Of a stretch of DNA of 64,000 bases, positions 51,561 through 62,173 are shown in pieces. The DNA lies in the NCBI GenBank assembly GCA_050260515.1, contig JBLNCI010000038.1, positions 1-64,000 on the forward strand, in the 5' to 3' direction. The first letter of the stretch is position 1. Each line of letters begins with the position of its first letter. The stretch comes from DATJIG01 sp050260515 (GTDB taxonomy: Bacteria > Pseudomonadota > Alphaproteobacteria > SMXQ01). A program made the translations under genes and the position numbers. The notes below the pieces were generated by a model, which saw only the letters and a list, made by a program, of their open reading frames with translations, ran no database searches and was not told the DNA's origin.

Positions 51561-52426
51561 CGCTCGCCGCCGCTCTCCCGCAGCGCCAGCGCCCGCGCGT
51601 AGGCGTCGCGGCGGGGGATGCCGAATTCGAGCGCGACCGCGGTCGCGGCTTCCTTGACGCCGACCGTCGCGAGGAGCTGCCGCAGCCGCGCATCGATATC
51701 GGCCGCGGCGCTCTCGGCATCGACGACCGTCTCGCCCGGCGGCGCGATCACGATCACCGCCTCGCCCTTGCCGGGCGAGGCCTCGTAGTGCGCGGCGAGC
51801 CCGCTGAGCGGACCGCGTCGCACCTCCTCATGGAGCTTGGTGAGCTCGCGGCCGACGGCGGCCTCGCGGTCGCCGAGCACGTCGGCGATCTCGGCGAGGG
51901 CCGGGCCGAGCCGCCGGGCCGCCTCGAAGACGATGAGCGTCGCGGGGATCGCCGCGATCTCGGCGAGCACCGATCGACGCGCGCCGGCTTTCGCGGGCAG
52001 GAATCCCTGGAAGAAGAATCGGTCGGTCGGCAGCCCGGAGACGATCAGCGCGGCGAGCGCCGCCGAAGCGCCGGGAATCGCGAACACGGAAATGCCGCTC
52101 TCGGCGGCCTCGCGCACGAGCTTATATCCGGGATCGGATACGAGCGGCGTCCCGGCGTCCGACACCAGCGCGATCCGCTCGCCGTCGCGCAGCCGCGCGA
52201 GCAGCCTGGGCCGCATCCGTTCGGCGTTGTGCTCGTGGTACGAGAGGAGCGGCGTCGCGATGCCGAACGCATGTGTCAGCTTGCCGGTCACGCGGGTGTC
52301 CTCGCAGGCGATCGCATCGGCGCCCTTCAGGACCTGGATCGCGCGGGCGGAGATGTCGCCGAGGTTGCCGATCGGCGTCGCCACCAGGTGCAATCCCGGC
52401 GCGGGGCGCTGGTCCGCAGCGCTCAC
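51557..52426 (-). CDS. rsmI: 16S rRNA (cytidine-1402-2'-O)-methyltransferase
   Basis: Product of 289 residues from GTG 52426. It methylates the 2'-O of C1402 of 16S rRNA. Visible motifs are LVATPIGNLGDIS, ACEDTRVTGKL, ALVSDAGTPLVSDPG and IPGASAALAALIVSGLP of the tetrapyrrole-methylase-type fold. The frame continues upstream without homology. It is divergent from the LpoA-like gene, as in many proteobacteria. Confidence 0.95.
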   Translation of the reverse strand: MSAADQRPAPGLHLVATPIGNLGDISARAIQVLKGADAIACEDTRVTGKLTHAFGIATPLLSYHEHNAERMRPRLLARLRDGERIALVSDAGTPLVSDPGYKLVREAAESGISVFAIPGASAALAALIVSGLPTDRFFFQGFLPAKAGARRSVLAEIAAIPATLIVFEAARRLGPALAEIADVLGDREAAVGRELTKLHEEVRRGPLSGLAAHYEASPGKGEAVIVIAPPGETVVDAESAAADIDARLRQLLATVGVKEAATAVALEFGIPRRDAYARALALRESGGER

Positions 52427-52531
52427 GGCGTCGGCCTGCGGCCGCCGTTTACATCGCCGGAGCGCGCAGATAGCCTGTGCCGATCGATCGACCGATCGCG
52501 CTCGCGCCCTCCAACCGCGTCTCCCGACAGC

Positions 52532-53905
52532 ATGACCATGGTCCTTTTCCCACGTACGCGCACGCTGGCTCGACGCCTCGCCACCGCCGCGTGCGCCGTC
52601 GCGGCGCTGATGGCGGTCTCCGGCTGCGAGACGCTGCAGCGCACCGTCGGAAGGGTACCGGAGGCGCGACCGGCGCCGCAAGCAAGGCTACCGCAGGTGA
52701 CCCCGCCCGCGCCCTCGGAGCCGGCGCCCGTCGCGCCGCCGCCCGGCGAGATCGTCAGCTCGGGCAAGGCGCGGGTCGCGCTGCTGCTGCCGCTGAGCGG
52801 TCCCAACGCCGGACTCGGCCACGCGTTGCTGAACGCGGCGACGCTGGCGCTGTTCGCCTCCGAATCCGAATCGCTCGAGCTGCTGCCCCGCGACACCGAG
52901 GGACTGGGCGGCGCGTACGGCGCGACCGTCGACGCCCTCAACGACGGCGCGGAGCTGATCCTGGGGCCGATCTTCGCGGCGACGGTCACCGAGATCGCGC
53001 CGCTCGCGCGCTCGCGCGGCGTGCCGGTGATCGCGTTCTCGAACGACGTCGCGGTCGCCGGCGACGGCGTCTACGTCATCGGCTTCACGCCGGAGAACCA
53101 GATCCAGCGCGTCGTCACGCTGGCGCAATCGCGCGGCGCCCAGAGGTTCGCGGCGCTGGTGCCGGACAACGCGTTCGGCACCCGCACCGCCGATGCGCTG
53201 CAGAAGGTGGCAAGCGCGATCGGCGCGCGCGTCACGCGCGTGTCGCGGTATGCCTCGACCGAGACGAACGCACTTTCGGCGGTCGTTCGGCAGCTCGCCG
53301 ACTACGACCAGCGCCGGGCGGCGCTGCGTTCGCAGCGGGCGCAGCTCGCGGCCAAGGGCGACGAGGCCTCGCGCGCGGCGCTGCGCCGTCTGGAAGGCGT
53401 CGAGACCTCGGGCGATCCGGATTTCGACGCGCTGCTGATCCCCGAGGGCGGGGCGCGGCTGAGGGCGATCGCGCCCCTGCTGTCGTTCTACGACATCGAC
53501 ACGCGCCGGGTGCGGCTGCTCGGGACCTTCGACTGGAACGATCCGCTGACCGAGACCGAGCCGTCGCTCAACGGCGGGTGGTATCCGGCGCCGCCGCCCG
53601 AGGCCCGCACCCAGTTCGAGGCCGAGTACCAGAAGACGTTCGGGGCCGCGCCCCCGCGCATCGCGTCGCTCGCCTTCGATGCGACCCTGCTCGCGGCCGT
53701 TGTCGCTCGCACCGCGAACGACAACGAGCGGCGCTTCAGCAACGAGCGTCTGACCCAGCCGAACGGGTTCGCTGGCGTCGACGGCATCTTCCGCCTCAAT
53801 GCCGACGGTGCGGCGGAGCGCGGGCTCGCGGTGATCGAGGTCCATCTGCGGGCGAGCCGGATCGTCAGCCCGGCGCCGACCACGTTCAATCCGCCGACGA
53901 ACTGA
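52532..53905 (+). CDS. LpoA-like penicillin-binding-protein activator lipoprotein
   Basis: Product of 457 residues. The signal has lipobox AVSGCE (Cys at about residue 32), followed by a Pro-rich linker and a type I periplasmic-binding fold (about 80-450; VALLLPLSGPNAGLGHALLNAATLAL, LILGPIFAATVTEIAPLARSRGVPVIAFSND). In E. coli LpoA activates PBP1A from the outer membrane and also lies next to rsmI. It lacks the long N-terminal TPR domain of enterobacterial LpoA. A second ATG is two codons downstream. Confidence 0.88.
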   Translation: MTMVLFPRTRTLARRLATAACAVAALMAVSGCETLQRTVGRVPEARPAPQARLPQVTPPAPSEPAPVAPPPGEIVSSGKARVALLLPLSGPNAGLGHALLNAATLALFASESESLELLPRDTEGLGGAYGATVDALNDGAELILGPIFAATVTEIAPLARSRGVPVIAFSNDVAVAGDGVYVIGFTPENQIQRVVTLAQSRGAQRFAALVPDNAFGTRTADALQKVASAIGARVTRVSRYASTETNALSAVVRQLADYDQRRAALRSQRAQLAAKGDEASRAALRRLEGVETSGDPDFDALLIPEGGARLRAIAPLLSFYDIDTRRVRLLGTFDWNDPLTETEPSLNGGWYPAPPPEARTQFEAEYQKTFGAAPPRIASLAFDATLLAAVVARTANDNERRFSNERLTQPNGFAGVDGIFRLNADGAAERGLAVIEVHLRASRIVSPAPTTFNPPTN

Positions 53906-53907
53906 TC

Positions 53908-55113
53908 TTACGGGAGCAACGTCGCGAGCAGCGCGTTGAGCCGCGCGCGCCCGCTGTCGGTCGCGCGGATGCCGGCGGCGTCGACGACGAGGAAGTCGCC
54001 CTCGCGCAGCCGCGCGAGCGTCGCCGCATCGAACACCGCCTCGATCGGCGCGCCGGCGATGCGTTCGAAGTCGGAACGGGCGATGCCGCCGGTCAGTCGC
54101 AGACCCATCATCGTCATCTCGCGGATGCGCTCGGACCGGGACAGCTCATGCGTCTCGGCGAGCGCCAGCGCGTCCCCGCGCAGCGTCGCGTCGAGCCACG
54201 CCTCGGGTTTGCGATGGGCGGCGGTGGCAACTCCGTTTGCCGCGTCGGCCCGCGTGATCCGGCCGTGGGCGCCAGGGCCGACGCCGAGATAGTCGCCGTA
54301 GCGCCAGTAGACGAGGTTGTGGCGGCACTCGGCGCCGGGTCGCGCGTGGTTCGAGATCTCGTACGCGGGCAGGCCCGCCCGTCCGAGCACCGCCTGCGTC
54401 GCTTCATAGAGTTCGGCCTGGGTATCCTCGTCGGGCACCGCGAGCGCTCCGCGCTGCGCCAGGCCGTAGAACGGCGTGCCCTTCTCGATGGTGAGCTGGT
54501 AAGCGGAGAGATGCGTCGTGCCGAGTTCGAGCGCGCGCGCAAGCTCCGCGATCCAGGCGGCGACGGTCTGGCCCGGCCGCGCGTAGATGAGATCGAGCGA
54601 GACCCGCGGCACGGCATCGGTCGCGGCGCGCACCGCGCCCAGCGCCTCGCGCGAATCGTGGGCGCGCCCGAGCAGCCGCAGCGCGTCGTCGTCGAGCGCC
54701 TGAACGCCGATCGAGATGCGGTTCACGCCGGCGTCGGCGAAGGCGCGGAAGCGCTGTGCCTCGGCGGAGTTGGGATTGGCCTCGAGGGTGATCTCGACAT
54801 CGTCGCGCGACCGCCACAGGCGCTTCGCCGCGGCGATCACGGTGCCGGCGGTGTCGGGGTCCATCAGCGACGGCGTGCCGCCGCCGAAGAAGATGCTGAC
54901 GAGATCGCGGCGCGGCAGCAGCGCGGCCCAGGCCTCGAGCGCGGCGACGTAGGCGTCGCGGAACGCGCGCTGGTCGATGCGGTCGCGCACGTGGCTGTTG
55001 AAGTCGCAGTACGGGCACTTCGAGACGCAGAACGGCCAGTGGACGTAGAGCGCGAGCGGTCCGTCGGCCGCGAGCGGACCGAGCGAGGCCGCGTCGCGCA
55101 CGGCCGCCGTCAT
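53908..55113 (-). CDS. hemW: HemW haem chaperone (radical SAM, HemN-like)
   Basis: Product of 401 residues. The radical-SAM cluster cysteines are Cys29, Cys33 and Cys36 in FCVSKCPYCDF, followed by FGGGTPSLM. Unlike coproporphyrinogen oxidase HemN, it lacks an N-terminal extension and an extra cysteine after CPYC (reads CDF), which places it with HemW, thought to deliver haem to respiratory enzymes. The start overlaps the rdgB stop (ATGA at 55110), in the conserved order rph-rdgB-hemW. Confidence 0.93.
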   Translation of the reverse strand: MTAAVRDAASLGPLAADGPLALYVHWPFCVSKCPYCDFNSHVRDRIDQRAFRDAYVAALEAWAALLPRRDLVSIFFGGGTPSLMDPDTAGTVIAAAKRLWRSRDDVEITLEANPNSAEAQRFRAFADAGVNRISIGVQALDDDALRLLGRAHDSREALGAVRAATDAVPRVSLDLIYARPGQTVAAWIAELARALELGTTHLSAYQLTIEKGTPFYGLAQRGALAVPDEDTQAELYEATQAVLGRAGLPAYEISNHARPGAECRHNLVYWRYGDYLGVGPGAHGRITRADAANGVATAAHRKPEAWLDATLRGDALALAETHELSRSERIREMTMMGLRLTGGIARSDFERIAGAPIEAVFDAATLARLREGDFLVVDAAGIRATDSGRARLNALLATLLP

Positions 55114-55724
55114 CGCCTCTCGCCGAACGCGGCGAGGAGCTTCGCGAACGCGCGCGCGCGATGGCTGATCGCGTGCTTCGCGTCAGGCTCCATCTCGCCG
55201 AACGTGATGGTGTGGCCGTCGGGCACGAAGATCGGATCGTAGCCGAAGCCCTTGGTGCCGCGCGGCGGGAACGTGAGGGTGCCGTCGACGGTGCCCTCGA
55301 ACACTTCGGTCGCCCGTCCGTCGGGATAGGCGACGGCGAGCGCGCAGACGAAACGCGCGCGCCGCGAGGCAGAGGGAATCGCCGCAAGCTCCCGCTCGAC
55401 GCGCGCCATGGCCGCGCCGAAGTCGCGCGTCTCGCCCGCCCAGCGCGCCGAATAGATTCCCGGCGCGCCGCCGAGCGCCTCGACTTCGAGCCCGGAATCG
55501 TCGGCGAGCGCCATCATCTTCGCTCCGTCGCGCGCCGCCTCGGCCTTGAGGCGCGCATTCGCGTCGAACGTGCCGCCGGTCTCGTCGGGCTCGGGCAAGC
55601 CCAGCTCCTTCGCCGACCGCGCGCGGACGCCGAGCGGCGCAAGGAGATCGCCGATCTCGCGGACTTTCCCCGCGTTGTGGCTGGCGACGACGAGAGTCGC
55701 GCCCGAGAGACGGCTCGCCGCCAT
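55110..55724 (-). CDS. rdgB: XTP/dITP diphosphatase
   Basis: Product of 204 residues. It hydrolyses dITP, XTP and related non-canonical nucleotides. Signatures: LVVASHNAGKVREI at the N-terminus, ALADDSGLEVEALGGAPGIYSARWAG, FGYDPIF and SHRARAF. It begins directly after the rph stop with no gap and overlaps hemW by four bases. Confidence 0.96.
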   Translation of the reverse strand: MAASRLSGATLVVASHNAGKVREIGDLLAPLGVRARSAKELGLPEPDETGGTFDANARLKAEAARDGAKMMALADDSGLEVEALGGAPGIYSARWAGETRDFGAAMARVERELAAIPSASRRARFVCALAVAYPDGRATEVFEGTVDGTLTFPPRGTKGFGYDPIFVPDGHTITFGEMEPDAKHAISHRARAFAKLLAAFGERR

Positions 55725-56462
55725 CTACGCCCGCGCGCCCTTGGCCGCGCGCGCGAGCGCGACCTTCTGGCACTCGACCAGCTCCGAGACGCCCTTCTCG
55801 GCGAGCTTGAGCAACGCCTCGAACTCGCCCTTGGTGAACGGCGTGTCCTCGGCGGTCGACTGGATCTCGATGATGCGGCCGGTTCCGGTGAGCACGAAGT
55901 TGGCATCGACCATCGCGTTCGAGTCCTCGACGTACTCGAGATCGAGAACCGGCGTTCCCCCGTGGATGCCGCAGGACACCGCGGCGACGTGATCGGTCAG
56001 CGGCACGCGCGGCAGCGTTCCGGCGGCGACCAGCTTGTCGAGCGCGATGTGGAGCGCCACGAACGATCCGGTGATCGACGCGGTGCGGGTGCCGCCGTCG
56101 GCGACGATGACGTCGCAGTCGATCTTGATCTGGCGCTCGCCGAGCGCCTTGAGGTCGATGATCGCGCGGAGACTGCGGCCGATCAGGCGCTGGATCTCCA
56201 TGGTGCGGCCGCTCTGCTTGCCGCGCGCCGCCTCGCGGTCGGTGCGGGTGTGGGTCGAGCGCGGCAGCATGCCGTACTCGGCGGTGACCCATCCCTTGCC
56301 GGTGTCGCGGAGGAACGGCGGCACGCGCTCCTCGACGGTGGCGGTGCACAGCACCTGGGTCGCTCCGAACCGGGCGAGGCAGGACCCCTCGGCATAGGGA
56401 TTGACGTGCGGCTCGAGCACCACCGCGCGCAATTCGTCATGGGCTCGTCCGGAGGGACGCAT
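55725..56462 (-). CDS. rph: Ribonuclease PH
   Basis: Product of 245 residues. It trims the 3' ends of tRNA precursors by phosphorolysis. Motifs: RPSGRAHDELR at the start, GKGWVTAEYGMLPRSTHTR, QIKIDCDVIVADGGTRTASITG and SAEDTPF-type ends. ATG 56462 gives the standard N-terminus; an earlier ATG at 56528 has no homology. It is divergent from hrcA. Confidence 0.96.
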   Translation of the reverse strand: MRPSGRAHDELRAVVLEPHVNPYAEGSCLARFGATQVLCTATVEERVPPFLRDTGKGWVTAEYGMLPRSTHTRTDREAARGKQSGRTMEIQRLIGRSLRAIIDLKALGERQIKIDCDVIVADGGTRTASITGSFVALHIALDKLVAAGTLPRVPLTDHVAAVSCGIHGGTPVLDLEYVEDSNAMVDANFVLTGTGRIIEIQSTAEDTPFTKGEFEALLKLAEKGVSELVECQKVALARAAKGARA

Positions 56463-56672
56463 GGGATCGCCTTTTCGGTTGAGGGGTTGGGTAGGGGCGG
56501 GCGCCTCGGGCGCCCCGCGCGGCGGCACCCTACGCTTTCCGCCCTTTTGGGATCAAGGAGTGTGGATCGAGGATGCCGCGCTCCCGCCGCCAGCCCCGCC
56601 ATTGACGCACCGTGACCGGCTCACTAGATTCAGAAGCGGACCTTTACATGGCCAAATTTCGTTCTAATTCAA
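56463..56672. other. Divergent rph-hrcA intergenic region
   Basis: About 210 bases between the two starts. No copy of the CIRCE element (TTAGCACTC...GAGTGCTAA) was found, so hrcA does not appear to control itself through that site here. The part next to hrcA is AT-richer. No gene was seen. Confidence 0.5.
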
Positions 56673-57743
56673 ATGCCTAACGGGTCGCCAGATCGGCCTC
56701 AGAACTCGGCGGTCGCCGAGCTGTCGGAGCGCTCGCGCGAGATCTTCCGGCACGTTGTGGAGGCCTACGTCGAGACCGGCGAGCCGGTGGGGTCGCGCAC
56801 GCTCGCGCGCCGGCTGTCGACGGTGCTGTCGCCGGCGACGATCCGCAACGTCATGGCCGACCTCCAGGACGCGGGCCTGCTCTATTCGCCCCACACGTCC
56901 GCCGGCCGCCTGCCGACCGAGGCGGGGCTCCGGCTGTTCGTCGACGGCTTGCTGGAGCTCGGCGCGCTGTCGAAGACCGAGCAGGCGGACATCGAACGGC
57001 GCTGCCGCGCCTCGGGCCGGAGTCTCGAGGAAGCGCTCGCCGAGGCGAGCCAGGCGCTGTCGGGCCTGTCCCACTGCGCGAGTCTCGTGCTGGCGCCAAA
57101 GACCGAAGCCGCGCTCAAGCACATCGAATTCGTGCCGCTGTCGAACGGCCGCGCGCTGGTCGTCATGGTCGCCGAGAGCGGGCTCGTCGAAAACCGCGTC
57201 ATCGATCTCCCGCTCGGCGTGCCGCCGTCGGCGCTGATCGAGGCCACCAACTATCTCAACGCCCGGCTGGTCGGCCGCTCGCTCAAGGACGCGCGCGAGG
57301 CGATCACGCAGGAGATCGACGACGGACGCGCGCAGATCGATCGCATGACCAGCGAGCTCGTGTCCCGCGGCCTCGCGACGTGGGCCGGCGAGTCGCCGTC
57401 GGGCTACCTGATCGTGCGCGGGCAGGCGAACCTGCTGGAGAACGTGACCGCGCTCACCGAGCTCGAGCGCGTCCGCGGGCTCCTGCAGACGCTCGAGACC
57501 AAGGAGACGATGCTGCGGCTGCTCGACCGCACCGGCTCGGCGGACGGCGTGCAGATCTTCATCGGCGCCGGCAACGAGCTGTTCAACATGGCGGGCTGCT
57601 CGATGATCGTCGCGCCGTTCGCGGCCCAGGGCGAGAAGATCGTCGGCGCGATCGGCGTGATCGGCCCGTCGCGGCTCAATTACGCCCGCATCATCCCGAT
57701 GGTCGACTATACGGCGAAGGTGGTCGGCCGCTTGCTCGGTTGA
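56673..57743 (+). CDS. hrcA: Heat-inducible transcription repressor HrcA
   Basis: Product of 356 residues. The winged-helix N-terminus has SREIFRHVVEAYVETGEPVGSRTLARRL and LSPATIRNVMADLQDAGLLYSPHTSAGR. A GAF-like dimerisation domain follows. It binds CIRCE elements, usually upstream of groESL in alphaproteobacteria, and depends on GroEL for activity. hrcA-grpE is a conserved pair. Confidence 0.96.
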   Translation: MPNGSPDRPQNSAVAELSERSREIFRHVVEAYVETGEPVGSRTLARRLSTVLSPATIRNVMADLQDAGLLYSPHTSAGRLPTEAGLRLFVDGLLELGALSKTEQADIERRCRASGRSLEEALAEASQALSGLSHCASLVLAPKTEAALKHIEFVPLSNGRALVVMVAESGLVENRVIDLPLGVPPSALIEATNYLNARLVGRSLKDAREAITQEIDDGRAQIDRMTSELVSRGLATWAGESPSGYLIVRGQANLLENVTALTELERVRGLLQTLETKETMLRLLDRTGSADGVQIFIGAGNELFNMAGCSMIVAPFAAQGEKIVGAIGVIGPSRLNYARIIPMVDYTAKVVGRLLG

Positions 57744-57752
57744 CCCATCGTT

Positions 57753-57826
57753 CCCATTTGCTTTACACGCCCCGCGTGGCTTGAGTCCTGATCCCATTTC
57801 CGCCGCTCCCATTTGCCCCCATTTGC
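57753..57826. repeat. CCCATTTGC repeats between hrcA and grpE
   Basis: CCCATTTGC occurs at 57753-57761, 57808-57816 and 57818-57826, with CCCATTTCC at 57793-57801. They fill the 96-base gap between hrcA and grpE, the last pair being 10 bases apart. No regulator is known for this sequence to my knowledge. Confidence 0.7.
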
Positions 57827-57839
57827 CGAAGTGACAATC

Positions 57840-58469
57840 ATGACCGCTGACGAATTCGACCGGCCCGAGCCGGTACTGTCCGACGATCTGCCGCAGCCGC
57901 CCCGCGAGGGTGCCGCCCAGCCCGCGCCGGGCGCAGGCGATGCGACCAAGCTCGAAGCCGAGATCGCCGACCTCAAGGACCGCCTGCTGCGCGCGCTCGC
58001 CGAAGCCGAGAACATCCGTCGCCGCGGCGACCGCGAGCGCGAGGAGACCGCGAAGTACGCGATGACCGGGTTCGCCCGCGACATGCTGCCGGTCGCCGAC
58101 AACCTCGGCCGCGCGCTCGCCGCGGTGCCCGCGGAATCGCGCGGCAAGGATGCCGCCGTCGACGCGCTGATCGCCGGCATCGAGCTCACCGACCGCGAGC
58201 TGCGCTCGGTGTTCGAGCGCCACGGCATCCGCCGCATCGATCCGATGGGCGAGCGGTTTGATCACAACTTCCATCAGGCGATGATGGAGGTCGAGGACGC
58301 GAGCAAGCCGTCCGGCACCGTCGTTCAGGTGCTGCAGACCGGCTACGTCATCAAGGATCGGCTGCTGCGGCCGGCGATGGTCGCGGTGTCGAAGGGCGGC
58401 AAGACGGAACCGGTTCCGCCCGCCGCCGCCAACCAGGACATCGGCCACAGCGTCGACACCAAGGCGTAG
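57840..58469 (+). CDS. grpE: Nucleotide exchange factor GrpE
   Basis: Product of 209 residues. The first 35 residues are acidic and disordered; a long helix (ATKLEAEIADLKDRLLRALAEAENIRRRGDREREE) forms the dimer stalk, and the C-terminal beta-wing has FDHNFHQAMMEVED and QVLQTGYVIKDRLLRPAMVAVS. It releases ADP from DnaK. It lies between hrcA and egtB; dnaK is 1.7 kb downstream. Confidence 0.96.
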   Translation: MTADEFDRPEPVLSDDLPQPPREGAAQPAPGAGDATKLEAEIADLKDRLLRALAEAENIRRRGDREREETAKYAMTGFARDMLPVADNLGRALAAVPAESRGKDAAVDALIAGIELTDRELRSVFERHGIRRIDPMGERFDHNFHQAMMEVEDASKPSGTVVQVLQTGYVIKDRLLRPAMVAVSKGGKTEPVPPAAANQDIGHSVDTKA

Positions 58470-58582
58470 GCGGCGTCGACCACATCAAAGCGTAACCGCC
58501 GCCGGCGCGACTCGCGCGCGGTCCCGTTTGCTCGTTGAAGCGGCCGCGCCATGCGCCTACCGTTTCGCGAAAGGGAGACGAT

Positions 58583-59866
58583 TTGGCGAGCTCGGCACCG
58601 ATCTCGAAAGCCTCGGAGGACGCGCGCGGCGCGCTCGCAGTCCGCGTCGCCGCCGTGCGCGCCCGCACGCTCGCGCTCGCCGCGCCGCTGTCGGCCGAGG
58701 ACCAGCAGGTGCAGTCGATGGCGGACGCCAGTCCGACCAAGTGGCACCTGGCCCACACGACCTGGTTTTTCGAGACGTTCGTGCTCGCGCCGCACGCGGC
58801 GGACTTCGCGCCGTTCGATCCCGCATTCGGCTATCTCTTCAATTCGTATTACGAGGCGGTGGGGCCGCGTCACCCGCGCCCCGCGCGCGGCCTCCTGACC
58901 CGTCCGTCGCTCGAGCGCGTCGTCGCGTGGCGACAGCGCACCGACGAGGAGCTCGCGCGGCTCATCGCCGGCGTCTCGGCCAATGCGCTCCCGGAGCTGC
59001 AACGGATCGTCGAGCTCGGGCTCCATCACGAGGAGCAGCATCAGGAGCTGATCCTGATGGATGTCCTCCATCTCCTGTCGCTCAATCCGCTGGCGCCCGC
59101 GTATCAGACGGGCGAGGTCGCGCCGGAGCCCGCATCCGCTCACGGCTGGCGCGGTTTCCCTGGCGGCCTGATCGAGATTGGCCACACGGGCGGCGGCTTC
59201 GCCTTCGACAACGAAGGTCCGCGTCATAAAGTCTGGATAGAGGACTACGAGATCGGCGATCGCCTCGTCACCAACGGCGAGTACCGCGACTTCGTCGACG
59301 CGGGCGGCTATCGCGACGCGAAATTCTGGCTGTCCGACGGCTGGGCGTGGGTGAACGCGAACGCGGTCGAGCATCCGGCGTACTGGCGTCGCGTCGACGG
59401 CGAGTGGCGGGAGTTCACGTTGCGCGGGCTCGTGCCGCTCGACCCGGCGCGCCCCGTGACCCACGTCTCGCACTACGAGGCGGACGCCTACGCCCGGTTC
59501 CGCGGAGCGCGGCTTCCGACCGAGGCGGAGTGGGAGAACGCCGCGCGGCATGCCGTCGCGTCGGCCGCGAATTGCCTCGAGTCGGGCGCCCTGATCGCGC
59601 GCGGCGCGCCGTCTGGAGGCGGCGTGCGGCAGATGTTCGGCGACGCCTGGGAGTGGACCGGATCGGCGTACGCGCCCTATCCCGGGTTCGCGCCGGCGGC
59701 CGGCGCCGTCGGCGAGTACAACGGCAAGTTCATGTCCGGGCAGATGGTGCTGCGGGGCGGATCGTTCGCCACCCCCGAGGGGCACATCCGGCCGACCTAC
59801 CGCAATTTCTTCTACCCCCATCAACGCTGGATGTTCTCGGGCGTGCGGCTCGCCCGCGATGCCTGA
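58583..59866 (+). CDS. egtB: Ergothioneine biosynthesis protein EgtB-like sulfoxide synthase
   Basis: Product of 427 residues from TTG 58583, which follows AAAGGGAG; the frame has no ATG near its start. A DinB-like domain (about 20-180) has KWHLAHTTWFFETF and the iron ligands in LHHEEQHQEL. An FGE-sulfatase domain (about 200-427) has RLPTEAEWENAA, WEWTGSAY and MVLRGGSF, ending in the YRNFFYPHQRWMFSGVRLA type. EgtB joins cysteine or gamma-glutamylcysteine to hercynine. No egtD is nearby. Confidence 0.88.
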   Translation: MASSAPISKASEDARGALAVRVAAVRARTLALAAPLSAEDQQVQSMADASPTKWHLAHTTWFFETFVLAPHAADFAPFDPAFGYLFNSYYEAVGPRHPRPARGLLTRPSLERVVAWRQRTDEELARLIAGVSANALPELQRIVELGLHHEEQHQELILMDVLHLLSLNPLAPAYQTGEVAPEPASAHGWRGFPGGLIEIGHTGGGFAFDNEGPRHKVWIEDYEIGDRLVTNGEYRDFVDAGGYRDAKFWLSDGWAWVNANAVEHPAYWRRVDGEWREFTLRGLVPLDPARPVTHVSHYEADAYARFRGARLPTEAEWENAARHAVASAANCLESGALIARGAPSGGGVRQMFGDAWEWTGSAYAPYPGFAPAAGAVGEYNGKFMSGQMVLRGGSFATPEGHIRPTYRNFFYPHQRWMFSGVRLARDA

Positions 59867-60002
59867 TCGGCGCGCGCGGGTTTTCGGCGATCGAGAAGTG
59901 CCGCAGTTCCGCGGTTTCGTCTTTCGTATGGATTCGTAACCGCGCGGGCAGGGCGCGGCGGAAAAACAACCGCCCGTCCCGTCGAAGCCATGTCGGGCGC
60001 GG

Positions 60003-60032
60003 CTTGCAGCGTGTTTTGGGCGTCCCTATATA
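60003..60032 (+). promoter_or_regulatory. RpoH (sigma-32) type promoter of dnaK
   Basis: CTTG at 60003-60006 and CCTATATA at 60025-60032 with 18 bases between match the alphaproteobacterial heat-shock pattern CTTG-N17/18-CYTATNT. The site is about 113 bases before the dnaK ATG. The 278-base gap before dnaK contains no gene. Confidence 0.65.
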
Positions 60033-60144
60033 CCCCACGTCTTGCGGGAGAATCGCTCTCCCGGCCGTGGATGAAAATCGATCAAAGGGGCCGCCGCGGG
60101 GCGCCGACGACGGGCCCGGGCGACGCTGCCGAAGAGAGGATGCG

Positions 60145-62085
<1,941 letters not shown>

Positions 62086-62095
62086 AGGGGATTGC

Positions 62096-62122
62096 ACGCG
62101 CCGGGCTGTTCGCCCGGCGCGT
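62096..62122 (+). terminator. Hairpin between dnaK and dnaJ
   Basis: An 11-bp perfect stem ACGCGCCGGGC (62096-62106)/GCCCGGCGCGT (62112-62122) with loop TGTTC, ten bases after the dnaK stop. The following CGTATTTG is a poor T-run, so it is likely a partial terminator or an RNA-stabilising hairpin that lowers dnaJ relative to dnaK. Confidence 0.6.
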
Positions 62123-62173
62123 CGTATTTGAGGCTGGACGTACACCTTCGGGTGTCGGTATTTGGCGGGTGGT

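Noticed and set aside
56463..56672. CIRCE element before hrcA
   Set aside because: I looked for TTAGCACTC and its inverted partner and found neither.
57781..57800. Heat-shock promoter CTTGAGT...CCCATTT before grpE
   Set aside because: Only six bases separate the two halves, too short for RpoH; the CCCATTT belongs to the repeat series.
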